A DNA stretch of 64,000 nt from positions 62,001 through 126,000 of the forward strand of contig CAVOIC010000006.1 of the NCBI GenBank assembly GCA_963695985.1, read 5' to 3'. The notes beneath the pieces are model-generated. The model was not told where the DNA came from, ran no database searches, and worked only from the letters and a program-made list of their open reading frames with translations. Numbering within the stretch: the first letter of the stretch is position 1; each line of letters starts with the position of its first letter. Origin of the DNA: DATBVX01 sp963695985 (GTDB lineage: Bacteria > Pseudomonadota > Gammaproteobacteria > Steroidobacterales > Steroidobacteraceae). Made by a program: the position numbers and the translations under genes. Shown here in pieces: positions 9,208 through 17,735 of the stretch.

Positions 9208-10292
9208 GCCCGCCAGCCCGCCCCACGCTCGATGGCATCCCCCCTTATATCCAGGGACAGAGCGAGATTGCTGGCACTCCGCGATGCATCAAACTTTCAG
9301 CGAATGAGTCGGCCTGGGGACCCAGCCCGGCAGCAATCGCCGCATACCACGCAGCGGCGGTGAGTCTCGCTCGTTATCCCGACGGCACACAGCGCGCCTT
9401 GCGGGCCGCGATTGCAGAGACATTCCGCCTCGAGATCGAGCGCGTCGTCTGTGGCAACGGCTCCGACGAGGTCATCCTGCTGCTCATGCGCGCCTTCGTG
9501 AACCCCGGCGATGAGGTCATCCTCAGCGAGCACAGCTTTCTGATGTGTCGCATTCACGCGCTGGCGCAGGGTGCTAGGGTCGTGACGATTCCGGAACCGA
9601 ACTATCGCGTTGATGTCGATGGCATCCTGCGGCGAGTGACGAAGCGCACCCGCTTGCTCGCACTTGCCAGCCCGAATAATCCCTGCGGAACGCATGTTAC
9701 TCGCGCCGAACTCGCGCGGCTGCATGCCGGACTGCCCCGCGAAACGTTGATGCTCTGCGACGCCGCCTATGCGGACTTCGTCACCGACGACGACTACGAT
9801 TGCGGCTGGGCGCTGGCAGCCAGATCTGAGAATGTCATGGTGACGCGCACGTTTTCCAAGCTCTATGGCCTGGCGGCGCTGCGCATCGGCTGGGCATATG
9901 CCGCACCTGCGATCCTCGGTCCCATTGAGCGCATTCGCACCCCGTTTAACGCCAATGCCCCCGCCATGGCCGCAGCGACTGCGGCGGTGCGCGACGTCGA
10001 CTATGCAGCTTTGGTGCGCCGTGACAATGCTCTCTGGCGCGAGCGCATGACCGACGGCTACCGGCAGCTCCGCCTCGAGGTCGTTCCCAGCAGCGCAAAC
10101 TTTCTGCTCGTACGCTTTCCCGGCGGCGCTTCGCGCGCGAGCGCCGCCTTCGACTACCTGAAAAGCCGCGGCATCATTGTCCGTCCGACCGGCTCCGATG
10201 CGCTCAGCGATCATCTGCGCGTCACGATCGGCACACCGGCCGAGAACAACGCAGTCCTGGCCGTACTCTCCGAATTCATCAAAGCGGGCTAG
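9204..10292 (+). CDS. PLP-dependent aminotransferase, histidinol-phosphate aminotransferase-like
   Basis: Class I/II aminotransferase of 362 residues. The start at 9204 overlaps the stop of the ThDP gene (ATGA); an upstream in-frame ATG at 9147 would lie well inside that gene. The fold signature SPNNPCGTHV, the DAAYADF segment and the PLP lysine in TFSKLYGLAALRIGW (Lys219) are all present. The sequence is of HisC/CobD type. Because no other his genes occur here and it sits between a ThDP enzyme and an aldehyde dehydrogenase, a catabolic role producing a 2-oxo acid from an amino acid (perhaps aromatic) is more likely than histidine biosynthesis. Confidence 0.85.
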   Translation: MSPPARPTLDGIPPYIQGQSEIAGTPRCIKLSANESAWGPSPAAIAAYHAAAVSLARYPDGTQRALRAAIAETFRLEIERVVCGNGSDEVILLLMRAFVNPGDEVILSEHSFLMCRIHALAQGARVVTIPEPNYRVDVDGILRRVTKRTRLLALASPNNPCGTHVTRAELARLHAGLPRETLMLCDAAYADFVTDDDYDCGWALAARSENVMVTRTFSKLYGLAALRIGWAYAAPAILGPIERIRTPFNANAPAMAAATAAVRDVDYAALVRRDNALWRERMTDGYRQLRLEVVPSSANFLLVRFPGGASRASAAFDYLKSRGIIVRPTGSDALSDHLRVTIGTPAENNAVLAVLSEFIKAG

Positions 10293-10301
10293 AGTGTAGT
10301 C

Positions 10302-11789
10302 ATGGGATCACTGAAACCCATTTCCAAAGGGACAACGGACTTCCTCGCCGCGACGCGTCCGCTACTGATCCAGGGCCGTTGGCAGGCGGGCCGCGGTGGC
10401 GAGCTCGCAAGCATCAACCCTGCCGACGGGCGCGCGATCGGGAAACTATCCATCGCTTCCAGCGCCGATGTTGACGCCGCCGTCGATGCTGCGCAGCGCG
10501 CGTTCCGCGCCGCAAGCTGGCGCGACATCTCCTCGGTTGAGCGCGCGCGACTCCTGTGGCGAATCGCGGACCTGATCGATCGTGACCGTGAATCGCTGGC
10601 TGAGCTCGAGACGCTCGACGGCGGCAAATTGTATGGTGCCGCACTGAACGGAGACGCGGCCATTGCCGCCGAGGCGTTTCGCTATCACGCGGGATGGTGC
10701 ACCAAACTGGCGGGCGAGCAGCTCGACGTCGGGCCACGACGCGATGGGTTTCACTGCTACATGCGCCGCGAGCCGGTGGGCGTAGCTGCATTGATTGTGC
10801 CGTGGAACGGCCCACTAGCCATGAGCTGCTGGAAGCTCGCGCCGGCTCTCGCGGCCGGTTGCACCGTCGTCCTCAAGCCGCCCGAGGATGCTTCCCTCTC
10901 GGTGCTGCGGCTCGGCAGCGTGTTGATGGAAGCCGGCCTGCCACCCGGTGTCGTCAATATTGTCACCGGGCCTGGCAGACACGTTGGCGCTGCGCTCGCC
11001 GCGCACAATGCAGTCGACAAGATTTCCTTCACCGGGTCCACAACGACCGGCAAGGGCATCGTGCATGCTGCCGCCGGCAACCTGAAGAAAGTGACGATCG
11101 AGCTGGGCGGCAAGTCGCCGGCGGTTGTCTGCGCTGATGCGGATCTCGAGGCCGCTGCTCGTGGTGTGGCAGCTGGCATCTTCGGCAACGCGGGGCAGGT
11201 TTGTGTCGCGAGCTCGCGCCTCTACGTCGAGCGCACGATCCACGACGAAATGGTCGAGCGGATCGTAAAAACGGCCAGTGCCTTGCGCGTCGGACCGGGA
11301 CTCGATCCCACCAGCGAAATGGGGCCTCTCATTTCGTCGAATCATCGCTCGAACGTCGCAGCGATGGTAGACGGCGCCATCACTGACGGCGCCTTGGTAG
11401 CAACAGGCGCAAGAGTGCCAGATGGACCGGGCTTCTTTTATCCGCCGACGGTCCTTCTCAACGTGACCTCCGCGATGCAGATCGTGCGCGAAGAGGTGTT
11501 CGGGCCGGTGCTGTGCGTGCTGCCATTTGACGACATCGACGCAGTGATCGCCGCCGCCAACGATTCAGACTATGGCCTCGCCGCGAGTATCTGGACCAAC
11601 GACCTCAAGAAAGCGCATTACATGGAGCGCGAGCTGCGTGCCGGCCTGGTGTGGATCAACGCGCACGGAGTGCCGAATGTCGCCGTGCCATTTGGCGGGT
11701 TCAAGCAAAGCGGCTGGGGCCGAGAGCAGGGCCGCGAATCCATCGAGAGCTTTACGGAGCTCAAGTCGGTGATGGTCAGCCTTGGCTAG
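10302..11789 (+). CDS. aldehyde dehydrogenase family protein
   Basis: A 495-residue NAD(P)-dependent aldehyde dehydrogenase. The cofactor-fold motif PWNGPLAMSCWKLAPALAAG, the general-base Glu in ELGGKSPAVV and the catalytic Cys301 in FGNAGQVCVASSRL are in canonical positions. The start ATG follows the aminotransferase stop by 9 bases, making a three-gene operon. The likely role is oxidation of the aldehyde produced by the ThDP enzyme. Its 3' end overlaps the convergent LysR gene by 14 bases. Confidence 0.88.
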   Translation: MGSLKPISKGTTDFLAATRPLLIQGRWQAGRGGELASINPADGRAIGKLSIASSADVDAAVDAAQRAFRAASWRDISSVERARLLWRIADLIDRDRESLAELETLDGGKLYGAALNGDAAIAAEAFRYHAGWCTKLAGEQLDVGPRRDGFHCYMRREPVGVAALIVPWNGPLAMSCWKLAPALAAGCTVVLKPPEDASLSVLRLGSVLMEAGLPPGVVNIVTGPGRHVGAALAAHNAVDKISFTGSTTTGKGIVHAAAGNLKKVTIELGGKSPAVVCADADLEAAARGVAAGIFGNAGQVCVASSRLYVERTIHDEMVERIVKTASALRVGPGLDPTSEMGPLISSNHRSNVAAMVDGAITDGALVATGARVPDGPGFFYPPTVLLNVTSAMQIVREEVFGPVLCVLPFDDIDAVIAAANDSDYGLAASIWTNDLKKAHYMERELRAGLVWINAHGVPNVAVPFGGFKQSGWGREQGRESIESFTELKSVMVSLG

Positions 11790-12744
11790 CCGCCTTGTCG
11801 GCCGCGAACTCACGTCGAGGCGTGGCAACGAGGGCGTCGAGCTCGCGCTGGGCTGCAGCGGCTTCCCCGGTCAACCAGCTGCGAAATTCGGTGACGGTCT
11901 GATCGGTCGCACGCACCCGTGTGGTGACCAGGTAGTACGCGTAGACCGCCGGCATGACGAGGTCAAAAGGTTTCACGAGCAAGCCGTTGCGCAGCGCGTC
12001 CAGAACCAGTGCGCTGCGGCCGAGCGCTACGCCATCGCCGTTGATGGCGGCCTGAATCACGAGATTTGAACGGTTGAATCTCGGCCCGTGATCGACATCG
12101 ACATCGCCGACACCTACGGCATGCAGCCACTCCGCCCACCCGGTGCTCATGACGTCGTGCAGAAGCGTGTGATGGCGCAGGTCGGCGGGTGTACGCAGCG
12201 GACGCGGTCCCGTAGCCAGCCCCGGGCTGCACACCGGAAACACCGTTTCGGTGAGCAGCGGGACAACATCAAGGTCCGGCCAATGCCCGTCGCCGTATCT
12301 GATGTCGACGTCGACCTCGCCGCTCGCGACCGGATCGTCTTCCAGCTCCACCGACTTGATGCGCACGTCGATGTCGGGATGGGCACGCAGAAACCGGCCC
12401 AGGCGCGGCAACAACCACAACGAGCCGAAGGAGTCGAGCGTCGCAATATTGAGCGCACGATTGCGTCGCCATTCGACTGCCGCTCTGGTAGCTGCGCGTA
12501 TGGTGTCCAGCGCGTTGCTGACCAGCGGGAGATACGAGCTGCCGGAATCGGTGAGAACCAAACCCTGTCCGCGACCGAGGCGATGGAACAAGGTCACGGC
12601 CAGATATTGCTCGAGCGTCTTGATCTGGTGGCTGACCGCCGCCTGCGTGACAGACAGTTCCTCCGCTGCGCGCGTAAAGCTCAAGTGCCGCGCTGCGGCC
12701 TCGAACATCACCAGCGAATTGAGCGGCGGCAACCCACGCGACAC
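11776..12744 (-). CDS. LysR family transcriptional regulator (GcvA-like)
   Basis: A 322-residue LysR regulator. The N-terminal winged helix reads LPPLNSLVMFEAAARHLSFT and AAEELSVTQAAVSHQIKTLE, the GcvA subgroup pattern, followed by a substrate-binding domain with DVDIRYGDGHW. It is paralogous to the regulators at 22359-23330 and 23382-24323. It is divergent from the mannonate dehydratase gene with only about 50 bases between the starts, so that gene is the obvious target. It also converges on and overlaps the aldehyde dehydrogenase. Confidence 0.88.
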   Translation of the reverse strand: MSRGLPPLNSLVMFEAAARHLSFTRAAEELSVTQAAVSHQIKTLEQYLAVTLFHRLGRGQGLVLTDSGSSYLPLVSNALDTIRAATRAAVEWRRNRALNIATLDSFGSLWLLPRLGRFLRAHPDIDVRIKSVELEDDPVASGEVDVDIRYGDGHWPDLDVVPLLTETVFPVCSPGLATGPRPLRTPADLRHHTLLHDVMSTGWAEWLHAVGVGDVDVDHGPRFNRSNLVIQAAINGDGVALGRSALVLDALRNGLLVKPFDLVMPAVYAYYLVTTRVRATDQTVTEFRSWLTGEAAAAQRELDALVATPRREFAADKAASQG

Positions 12745-12796
12745 GGCAACACATTACCATGAACCGACGCGTCAACTCGAACCGGGGAGAAACAGC

Positions 12797-14005
12797 ATGA
12801 AGATCGTCGACGCCAGGGTGATCGTCACCAGTCCGGGCAGGAACTTCGTGACACTGAAGATCGTTACCGACGTCGGTCTGCATGGCGTTGGCGATGCGAC
12901 ACTGAACGGCCGCGAGCTGGCGGTGGCAGCCTACCTGACTGAGCACGTCATTCCCTGTCTCATCGGCCGTGACGCGCACTGCATCGAGGACACCTGGCAG
13001 TATCTTTATCGCGGTGCCTACTGGCGCCGCGGCCCGGTCACCATGTGCGCGATCGGCGCGGTCGATACGGCGCTCTGGGACATCAAGGCCAAGGCCGCCG
13101 GAATGCCGCTGTATCAGCTGCTCGGCGGCCGCAGCCGCGATCGTGTTCTCGTCTACGGCCACGCAAACGGTGACGAGATTGATGACAGCCTGCGCGAGGT
13201 GGCCCGTTATATCGAGCTCGGCTATCGCGCAATTCGAGTGCAGTGCGGCGTGCCGGGACTGGTCTCAACCTATGGTGTGTCCTCCAACAAGATGTTCTAC
13301 GAACCGGCGGATGGCACACTGCCCACAGAGAATGTCTGGTCGTCGGAACGCTATCTGGAACATGTTCCGCGTCTCTTTGCCGCCGTGCGCCACCAGTTCG
13401 GTTCCGGTCCGCACCTGTTGCATGACGTGCACCATCGTCTGACGCCCATCGAGGCGGCTCGGCTCGGGAAGGCGCTCGAGCCATTTCGCCTGTTCTGGAT
13501 GGAAGACGCGACGCCTGCGGAGAATCAGGCGAATTTTCGCCTGATTCGTCAGCACACCGTGACGCCACTCGCGGTTGGCGAGGTGTTCAACACCATCTGG
13601 GACTGCAAACAACTCGTCGAGGAACAACTCATCGACTACATCCGCACGACTGTGGTGCACGCGGGCGGTATCACGCATCTGCGACGCATCGCTGACTTCG
13701 CAGCAATGTACAACGTGAGGACCGGATGTCACGGCGCCACGGATCTCTCGCCCATCTGCATGGGTGCCGCGCTACATTTCGATCTCGCGGTGCCGAATTT
13801 CGGCATTCAGGAGTACATGCGACACACGCCCGAGACGGACGAGGTGTTTCCGCACGCCTACGCGTTCGAGGACGGCTATCTTCATCCCGGCGAGCAGCCT
13901 GGACACGGCGTCGACATCGACGAGAAGATCGCCGCGAAGTTTCCGTATCGGCGCGCCTACCTGCCCATCAATCGACTCGAGGACGGCACACTCTGGCACT
14001 GGTGA
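12797..14005 (+). CDS. manD: D-mannonate dehydratase family protein, enolase superfamily
   Basis: A 402-residue enolase-superfamily protein, the same length as ManD/RspA enzymes. The start at 12797 follows a GGGGAGA ribosome site. The barrel shows the metal ligands in LLHDVHHRLTP (Asp, with the neighbouring His), FWMEDATPAENQ (Glu) and LAVGEVFNT (Glu), plus the ManD-type loop GVPGLVSTYGVSSNKMFYEP. Members dehydrate D-mannonate and/or D-gluconate to 2-keto-3-deoxygluconate; some have very low activity. It stands alone downstream of the divergent LysR regulator. It fits with the idonate/gluconate dehydrogenases at 24-26 kb. Confidence 0.88.
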   Translation: MKIVDARVIVTSPGRNFVTLKIVTDVGLHGVGDATLNGRELAVAAYLTEHVIPCLIGRDAHCIEDTWQYLYRGAYWRRGPVTMCAIGAVDTALWDIKAKAAGMPLYQLLGGRSRDRVLVYGHANGDEIDDSLREVARYIELGYRAIRVQCGVPGLVSTYGVSSNKMFYEPADGTLPTENVWSSERYLEHVPRLFAAVRHQFGSGPHLLHDVHHRLTPIEAARLGKALEPFRLFWMEDATPAENQANFRLIRQHTVTPLAVGEVFNTIWDCKQLVEEQLIDYIRTTVVHAGGITHLRRIADFAAMYNVRTGCHGATDLSPICMGAALHFDLAVPNFGIQEYMRHTPETDEVFPHAYAFEDGYLHPGEQPGHGVDIDEKIAAKFPYRRAYLPINRLEDGTLWHW

Positions 14006-14072
14006 GGGCCATTGATCGATTTACGAGGTAGTGAGCCCTCGCGATCGATAGCGCCCCGGCCTACGGGCGTGA

Positions 14073-14339
14073 TCAGGCCCACGGATTGTTGATATCAATC
14101 CCCGTGGGCTCGGGTTCGCGGGCCGCCCGCCAGGCGAACCAGGGCAGAAACAGCACAAATGCCAGCACCCCGGGGCTTCTGAATACGCGCGACAGTAGCC
14201 GCGTGATGTCGCGCGGATGCACGCGGATCGTGGCAGGCACGGTCGATCCGTCGCCGCTCGTCACGATCAACCGATTGCCTTTCCGCCGCACCTCGCCAAT
14301 GGTCATCTCGAGGTCGGCCAGCGGGCTGCTTACATTCAC
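14073..14339 (-). CDS. small single-pass membrane protein of unknown family (module copy A)
   Basis: An 88-residue protein starting with GTG at 14339, preceded by an AGGGCGG-like ribosome site. The N-terminal half is polar, with PLADLEMTIGEVRRKGNRL, and the C-terminal part holds one hydrophobic segment (PGVLAFVLFLPWFAWRAA, about residues 55-72) followed by positive charges. It aligns along its length with the 78-residue protein at 26469-26705 (shared pattern LADxE..GxxxRKxNxLxxxS, then SPxxxxFxLxxPxF). In both places it follows a nitrilase gene on the minus strand, which argues strongly that it is a real gene. I do not recognise the family; role unknown. Confidence 0.7.
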   Translation of the reverse strand: MNVSSPLADLEMTIGEVRRKGNRLIVTSGDGSTVPATIRVHPRDITRLLSRVFRSPGVLAFVLFLPWFAWRAAREPEPTGIDINNPWA

Positions 14340-14356
14340 TGGCCCGCCCTTCGGAG

Positions 14357-15510
14357 CTACTTGCTTCGCAGGGCGCCGATTTCTTGCGCGTGCTTGATAC
14401 GCCGTTCGTGAATCTCGGGCATCTCTTCAGCCGTCCTGCCTGCCGGTGGCATGAAGCGACCACTCGAGTAGAACTCGCGAAACACCTGCTTGACCGGACC
14501 CATCTTGTCCGCGAGCGTGCGTGGCGGTTTGCCTGAAGGAAACTGGTTCGGCGGATAGATCGGTCGCTCGTAGATCTGCCTGAAGCCCTCGGTGCGCACG
14601 TCGACCCACGTAGTTGTGATTGCAGCGCGAACGATGCTCGCGCAGCGCCTCGATGTCGATGGGCGCGGCAATCACCTGTTCGGAAGGGTATGGAGCCTCG
14701 CGCACCAGCATGCCCGTGTAGTCGATGATAAATGAGCCGCCAGGGCAGAACGACTGCGGGTAGTACGCGTAGTCGACGCTGCCCCAGTTCGAGCCCAGCA
14801 GATAGCACATGTTGTCGTGTGCGCGCGTGCGGCGCGTGAACCGCCAGAAGTCCCAGGGCGAGCTCACGCCTTCCATTTCCTGCAGCGCGGTCGGGTGGCA
14901 GATGACTTCGCAGCCGTTGAAACCGAGCGCGCGCGAGACTTCCGGTGTGCAGCCATCGTGGCAGGTCATCGTGCCGAGCTTGCCGATCTCGGTATCGACC
15001 ACCGGAAACAGCGTTCTTGATGTCATTGCCGAAGACCTTGCCGTATTCCTCGAACAGGTCGTGCGGGCTCGTCCCCAGGCCGATCGAGGCAGGTATGTGC
15101 CACTTGTGGTAGCGCAGGATGAGTTCACCCGACGGCCCGATGACGAAGGCCGAATTGAACCAGCGGTCAGGAAACTGCGGGACCTTTTCCACTACGCCGC
15201 CGCCGGCGATGTAGAGGCTGTACTCGCGCGCCTTTTCCCCAAGGCGCCGCATTTCCGGACCATCCATGGCGATCGCCTTTTTCATGAACGAGTCGATCCC
15301 ATGCTCGCCCTTCCCCGGCGTGGTCACGCCCTGCAGAAAATACTCGGGTAGCACCACCAACCTGGCCGGCAGCTCCCAGCAGTAACCGACTCCGAAGTCG
15401 ATGAGGTTGCAGACCCGCTCGAGGTTCTTGCGAATTTCTTCGCGGTCTTCGGCCACGATCACGTGTGGCTGAATCACGAGTGCTGTGTACTTGGAAATTC
15501 GATCTGTCAT
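14357..15510 (-). pseudogene. nitrilase-superfamily carbon-nitrogen hydrolase, frameshifted (module copy A)
   Basis: The start at 15510 has a GGAG site. The protein can be followed in three frames and matches the intact paralogue at 26874-28025 along its length, so the breaks are easy to locate: one extra base near 15003 (after FGNDIKN) and one near 14610 (after SRCNHN). The separate open stretches end at 14095, 14427 and 14357. The nitrilase triad survives across frames: Glu in LPEYFLQG, Lys in RYHKWHIP and Cys in MTCHDGCTPE. If the indels are sequencing errors, the product is an amidase/nitrilase of about 384 residues; if real, this copy is dead and copy B carries the function. The neighbouring genes are intact, which slightly favours an error. 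Confidence 0.8.
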
Positions 15511-15539
15511 GCCGATTCTCCGCGTCAATCGATTGTGGC

Positions 15540-17120
15540 TCAGGATGCCCGCTTGGCAACTCCCAGATCCTGCAGCATAACCTTCGCTGCAATGGTTCCG
15601 GCAGCCGAAATTCCCCCGCCGGGATGGCAGTGCGGGCCTGTCATGTACAGCCCCTTGATGGGTGACCGGTAGTGCGCGTATCCCGGGAACGGGCGGAAGT
15701 AACCCAGTTGTGCCTGAATGCGCTCCCCACCATTCGTCGTGCCGTCGACAAAGGAGGGGTTGGCCGCTTCCAAAGACTCACGCGCGTCCACGTACGAGCC
15801 GAGTATGGTTCGCGTGTTGATGTTCGGCGCGTATTGCTGCAGTTTTGGCAAGAGCACGCGTTCGGCATACGCATGCTTGATTTCCTCCCAACTGCGGCCA
15901 TCGGCATTCCAGTTGGCGACAAAGGTATCGATGATCAGCGTGTGTTTGCCGGCCGGTGCGCGTGTCGGGTCGAGCAAGGTCCAGCAGGCGCTCCACAAGA
16001 ACGGATCGGTCGGAGGAATTCCCTGCGCGATCTCGGCGTACTGGCGGATCATCTGCGCCATGGAATCGACGATGCGGTGGAATCCGCACGCGTCCATTTC
16101 TGCCCCGTTGGTGAAGCGCGGCGGCTCCGTGAGCGCCAGGTGCAGGCGACAAAGGCTGGTCTTGCCGAATGAGAAGCGCTCGACCTGCTCGACAAACTCA
16201 TCCGACAGCGCCTGCCGGGGCGTCAGCTTGAGGAATGATTGCTTGGGATCGAGTGCCGAAACGACCGCGCGACGTGCGAGGATCGTTCTTCCATCCTCCA
16301 ATGTCAGACCCCGCGCCGCCCTGTCCTCGACGACGAATGTCCGCACCGATGCATTGGTAAGAACCGTACCACCTCGGCTCTCGATGTAGCTCTGCATCGC
16401 GAGCGGTAGCTGTTGGCTGCCCCCGCGCGGAATGGCCTGGCCATACACATGAATGGCGGGAATCATGATGTAGAACGACTGCCCCGCGCCCTCCTGTTCG
16501 GGCAGGATTTGCGGCGCAAGCGCCCAGTTCAGCATCGTGGCGCGCACGAAATCGTTTTGGAAGTTCTCCTCGACCCAGGCCCGAGCGCTGAGCGAGAACT
16601 CCCGCAAACGGCGCAGCCCGTCGACGCTGCGCTCCATCGCCTGCGACATCAGGCTCGGCGGCGCGGGAGGTGAAAAGAAGGCCTTGATGAATCCGTCGCG
16701 CACCAACTTGAAGTCGTCGTGAATACGACGATAACAGCGCGCGTCACGCTCTGAATAGCGAGCAATGCTGTCAACGGTCTTGTCGATGCTGCGATAGATG
16801 ACGATGCCCGGCCCACCCTGCCGGTCCGGGTGGCCGGTAATGCGATCCTCGGACCATATGTAGACGAGTCCATTGCGCTCGAGTTCGGCCTTGATCTCCT
16901 GGAAATCCGGGTTCGCATGAATCCAGACGTGCGACGACCCATATAAATCGTGCTTGAATCCGGGAATAGTCACTTCGCGCGTGACCGCGCCGCCCCCCAC
17001 CCACGGGTTGCGCTCAACGACGCACACGGAGAGGCCCGCCTTCGCGAGCAGGCAGGCGCAGGAGAGTCCGTTTACCCCGCCGCCGGCGACGACGATGTCG
17101 AATTCAAGTCGAGTCGCCAC
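15540..17120 (-). CDS. phytoene-desaturase-like FAD/NAD(P) oxidoreductase (module copy A)
   Basis: A 526-residue flavoprotein from the GTG at 17120, which overlaps the preceding gene by 17 bases and gives nearly the length of the intact paralogue at 28066-29643 (525). The N-terminal dinucleotide fold reads FDIVVAGGGVNGLSCACLL, and the C-terminal flavin-contact motif is YMTGPHCHPGGGISAAGT, both typical of COG1233 (CrtI, PYROXD2). No carotenoid synthesis genes are nearby, so desaturation of phytoene is unlikely; amine or C-C oxidation of a small substrate is possible. It lies between the nitrilase and the AhpD/CMD-like gene. Confidence 0.82.
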   Translation of the reverse strand: MATRLEFDIVVAGGGVNGLSCACLLAKAGLSVCVVERNPWVGGGAVTREVTIPGFKHDLYGSSHVWIHANPDFQEIKAELERNGLVYIWSEDRITGHPDRQGGPGIVIYRSIDKTVDSIARYSERDARCYRRIHDDFKLVRDGFIKAFFSPPAPPSLMSQAMERSVDGLRRLREFSLSARAWVEENFQNDFVRATMLNWALAPQILPEQEGAGQSFYIMIPAIHVYGQAIPRGGSQQLPLAMQSYIESRGGTVLTNASVRTFVVEDRAARGLTLEDGRTILARRAVVSALDPKQSFLKLTPRQALSDEFVEQVERFSFGKTSLCRLHLALTEPPRFTNGAEMDACGFHRIVDSMAQMIRQYAEIAQGIPPTDPFLWSACWTLLDPTRAPAGKHTLIIDTFVANWNADGRSWEEIKHAYAERVLLPKLQQYAPNINTRTILGSYVDARESLEAANPSFVDGTTNGGERIQAQLGYFRPFPGYAHYRSPIKGLYMTGPHCHPGGGISAAGTIAAKVMLQDLGVAKRAS

Positions 17121-17664
17121 GCTTCTGTATTGCCTCGGCGAGCGAGAACGTGTAGCCGTGATCACGCAGCCGCGGGCCGGCCGCATCCAGGTACGCCTGA
17201 TCCGCAACAAGATCCAGAGACGAGACGAGCCGGTTCATGAAATTGAACAGACACGTAACCACGATTGCATCGTGAATCGCTGCTTCATCACAACCATTTG
17301 CCCGGCAGGCGTCGAAATCCGCATCCGTCACTCGCGTTGCCTCCAGCGTTACTCGCCGCGCGAGCCCGACAAGAGCCCGCAGTCGCGGCTCGATCGCCGG
17401 GCTGTTGGGATCATCGTGCACCGTCTGCACTAGATCCGGTGCGACTCCGTAGGCCCGAACGACCTCGGTATGCACGTCCTGGCAATACTGACAGCTGTTG
17501 AGCGACGAAACGTACGCTCCAAGGAACTCACGCTCAGCCGCACTCAGCGCCGATGGGCCGCGCATCAGACGCTCGCAAAACGTCGTGAACGGCTCGAACA
17601 GATCCGGACGCTGTACGAAAAGATCGTAGACTCGCGCGTTCTGCGCCAAGCCTTTCAGTCGCAT
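17104..17664 (-). CDS. AhpD/carboxymuconolactone decarboxylase-like protein
   Basis: A small all-alpha protein of 186 residues from the ATG at 17664. A start at 17697 is less likely because it lies inside a perfect hairpin (17694-17718). The CMD/AhpD redox motif appears as NSCQYCQDVHTEV, with the Cys-x-x-Cys and downstream His of peroxidase-related proteins. Such proteins act in peroxide defence or as uncharacterised lyases/oxidoreductases. It is the first gene of the minus-strand run leading to the desaturase-like enzyme, with which it overlaps by 17 bases, suggesting coupled production. Copy B has no equivalent. Confidence 0.78.
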   Translation of the reverse strand: MRLKGLAQNARVYDLFVQRPDLFEPFTTFCERLMRGPSALSAAEREFLGAYVSSLNSCQYCQDVHTEVVRAYGVAPDLVQTVHDDPNSPAIEPRLRALVGLARRVTLEATRVTDADFDACRANGCDEAAIHDAIVVTCLFNFMNRLVSSLDLVADQAYLDAAGPRLRDHGYTFSLAEAIQKRGDST

Positions 17665-17693
17665 CGATCCCCGACTCCCCGCTACGCGGAGAT

Positions 17694-17718
17694 CCACCTG
17701 CGCCGCGTGCGCAGGTGG
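17694..17718 (-). promoter_or_regulatory. perfect 10-bp hairpin between TonB receptor and module copy A
   Basis: CCACCTGCGC is followed after five bases by its exact complement. It lies 17 bases after the stop of the TonB receptor gene and about 30 bases before the AhpD-like start. There is no clear T-run on the minus strand, so it is not a standard intrinsic terminator; it may reduce read-through or protect the receptor mRNA end. Confidence 0.4.
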
Positions 17719-17735
17719 AGTGTTTCTGCCCTGGC

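Noticed and set aside
14004..14040. Weak hairpin after the mannonate dehydratase stop (GAGGGC and GCCCTC)
   Set aside because: Six-base stem, 25-base loop and no T-run; not convincing as a terminator.
15540..17120. Idea that the desaturase-like genes mark carotenoid synthesis
   Set aside because: No phytoene synthase, cyclase or geranylgeranyl synthase is in the window; the family is broad.
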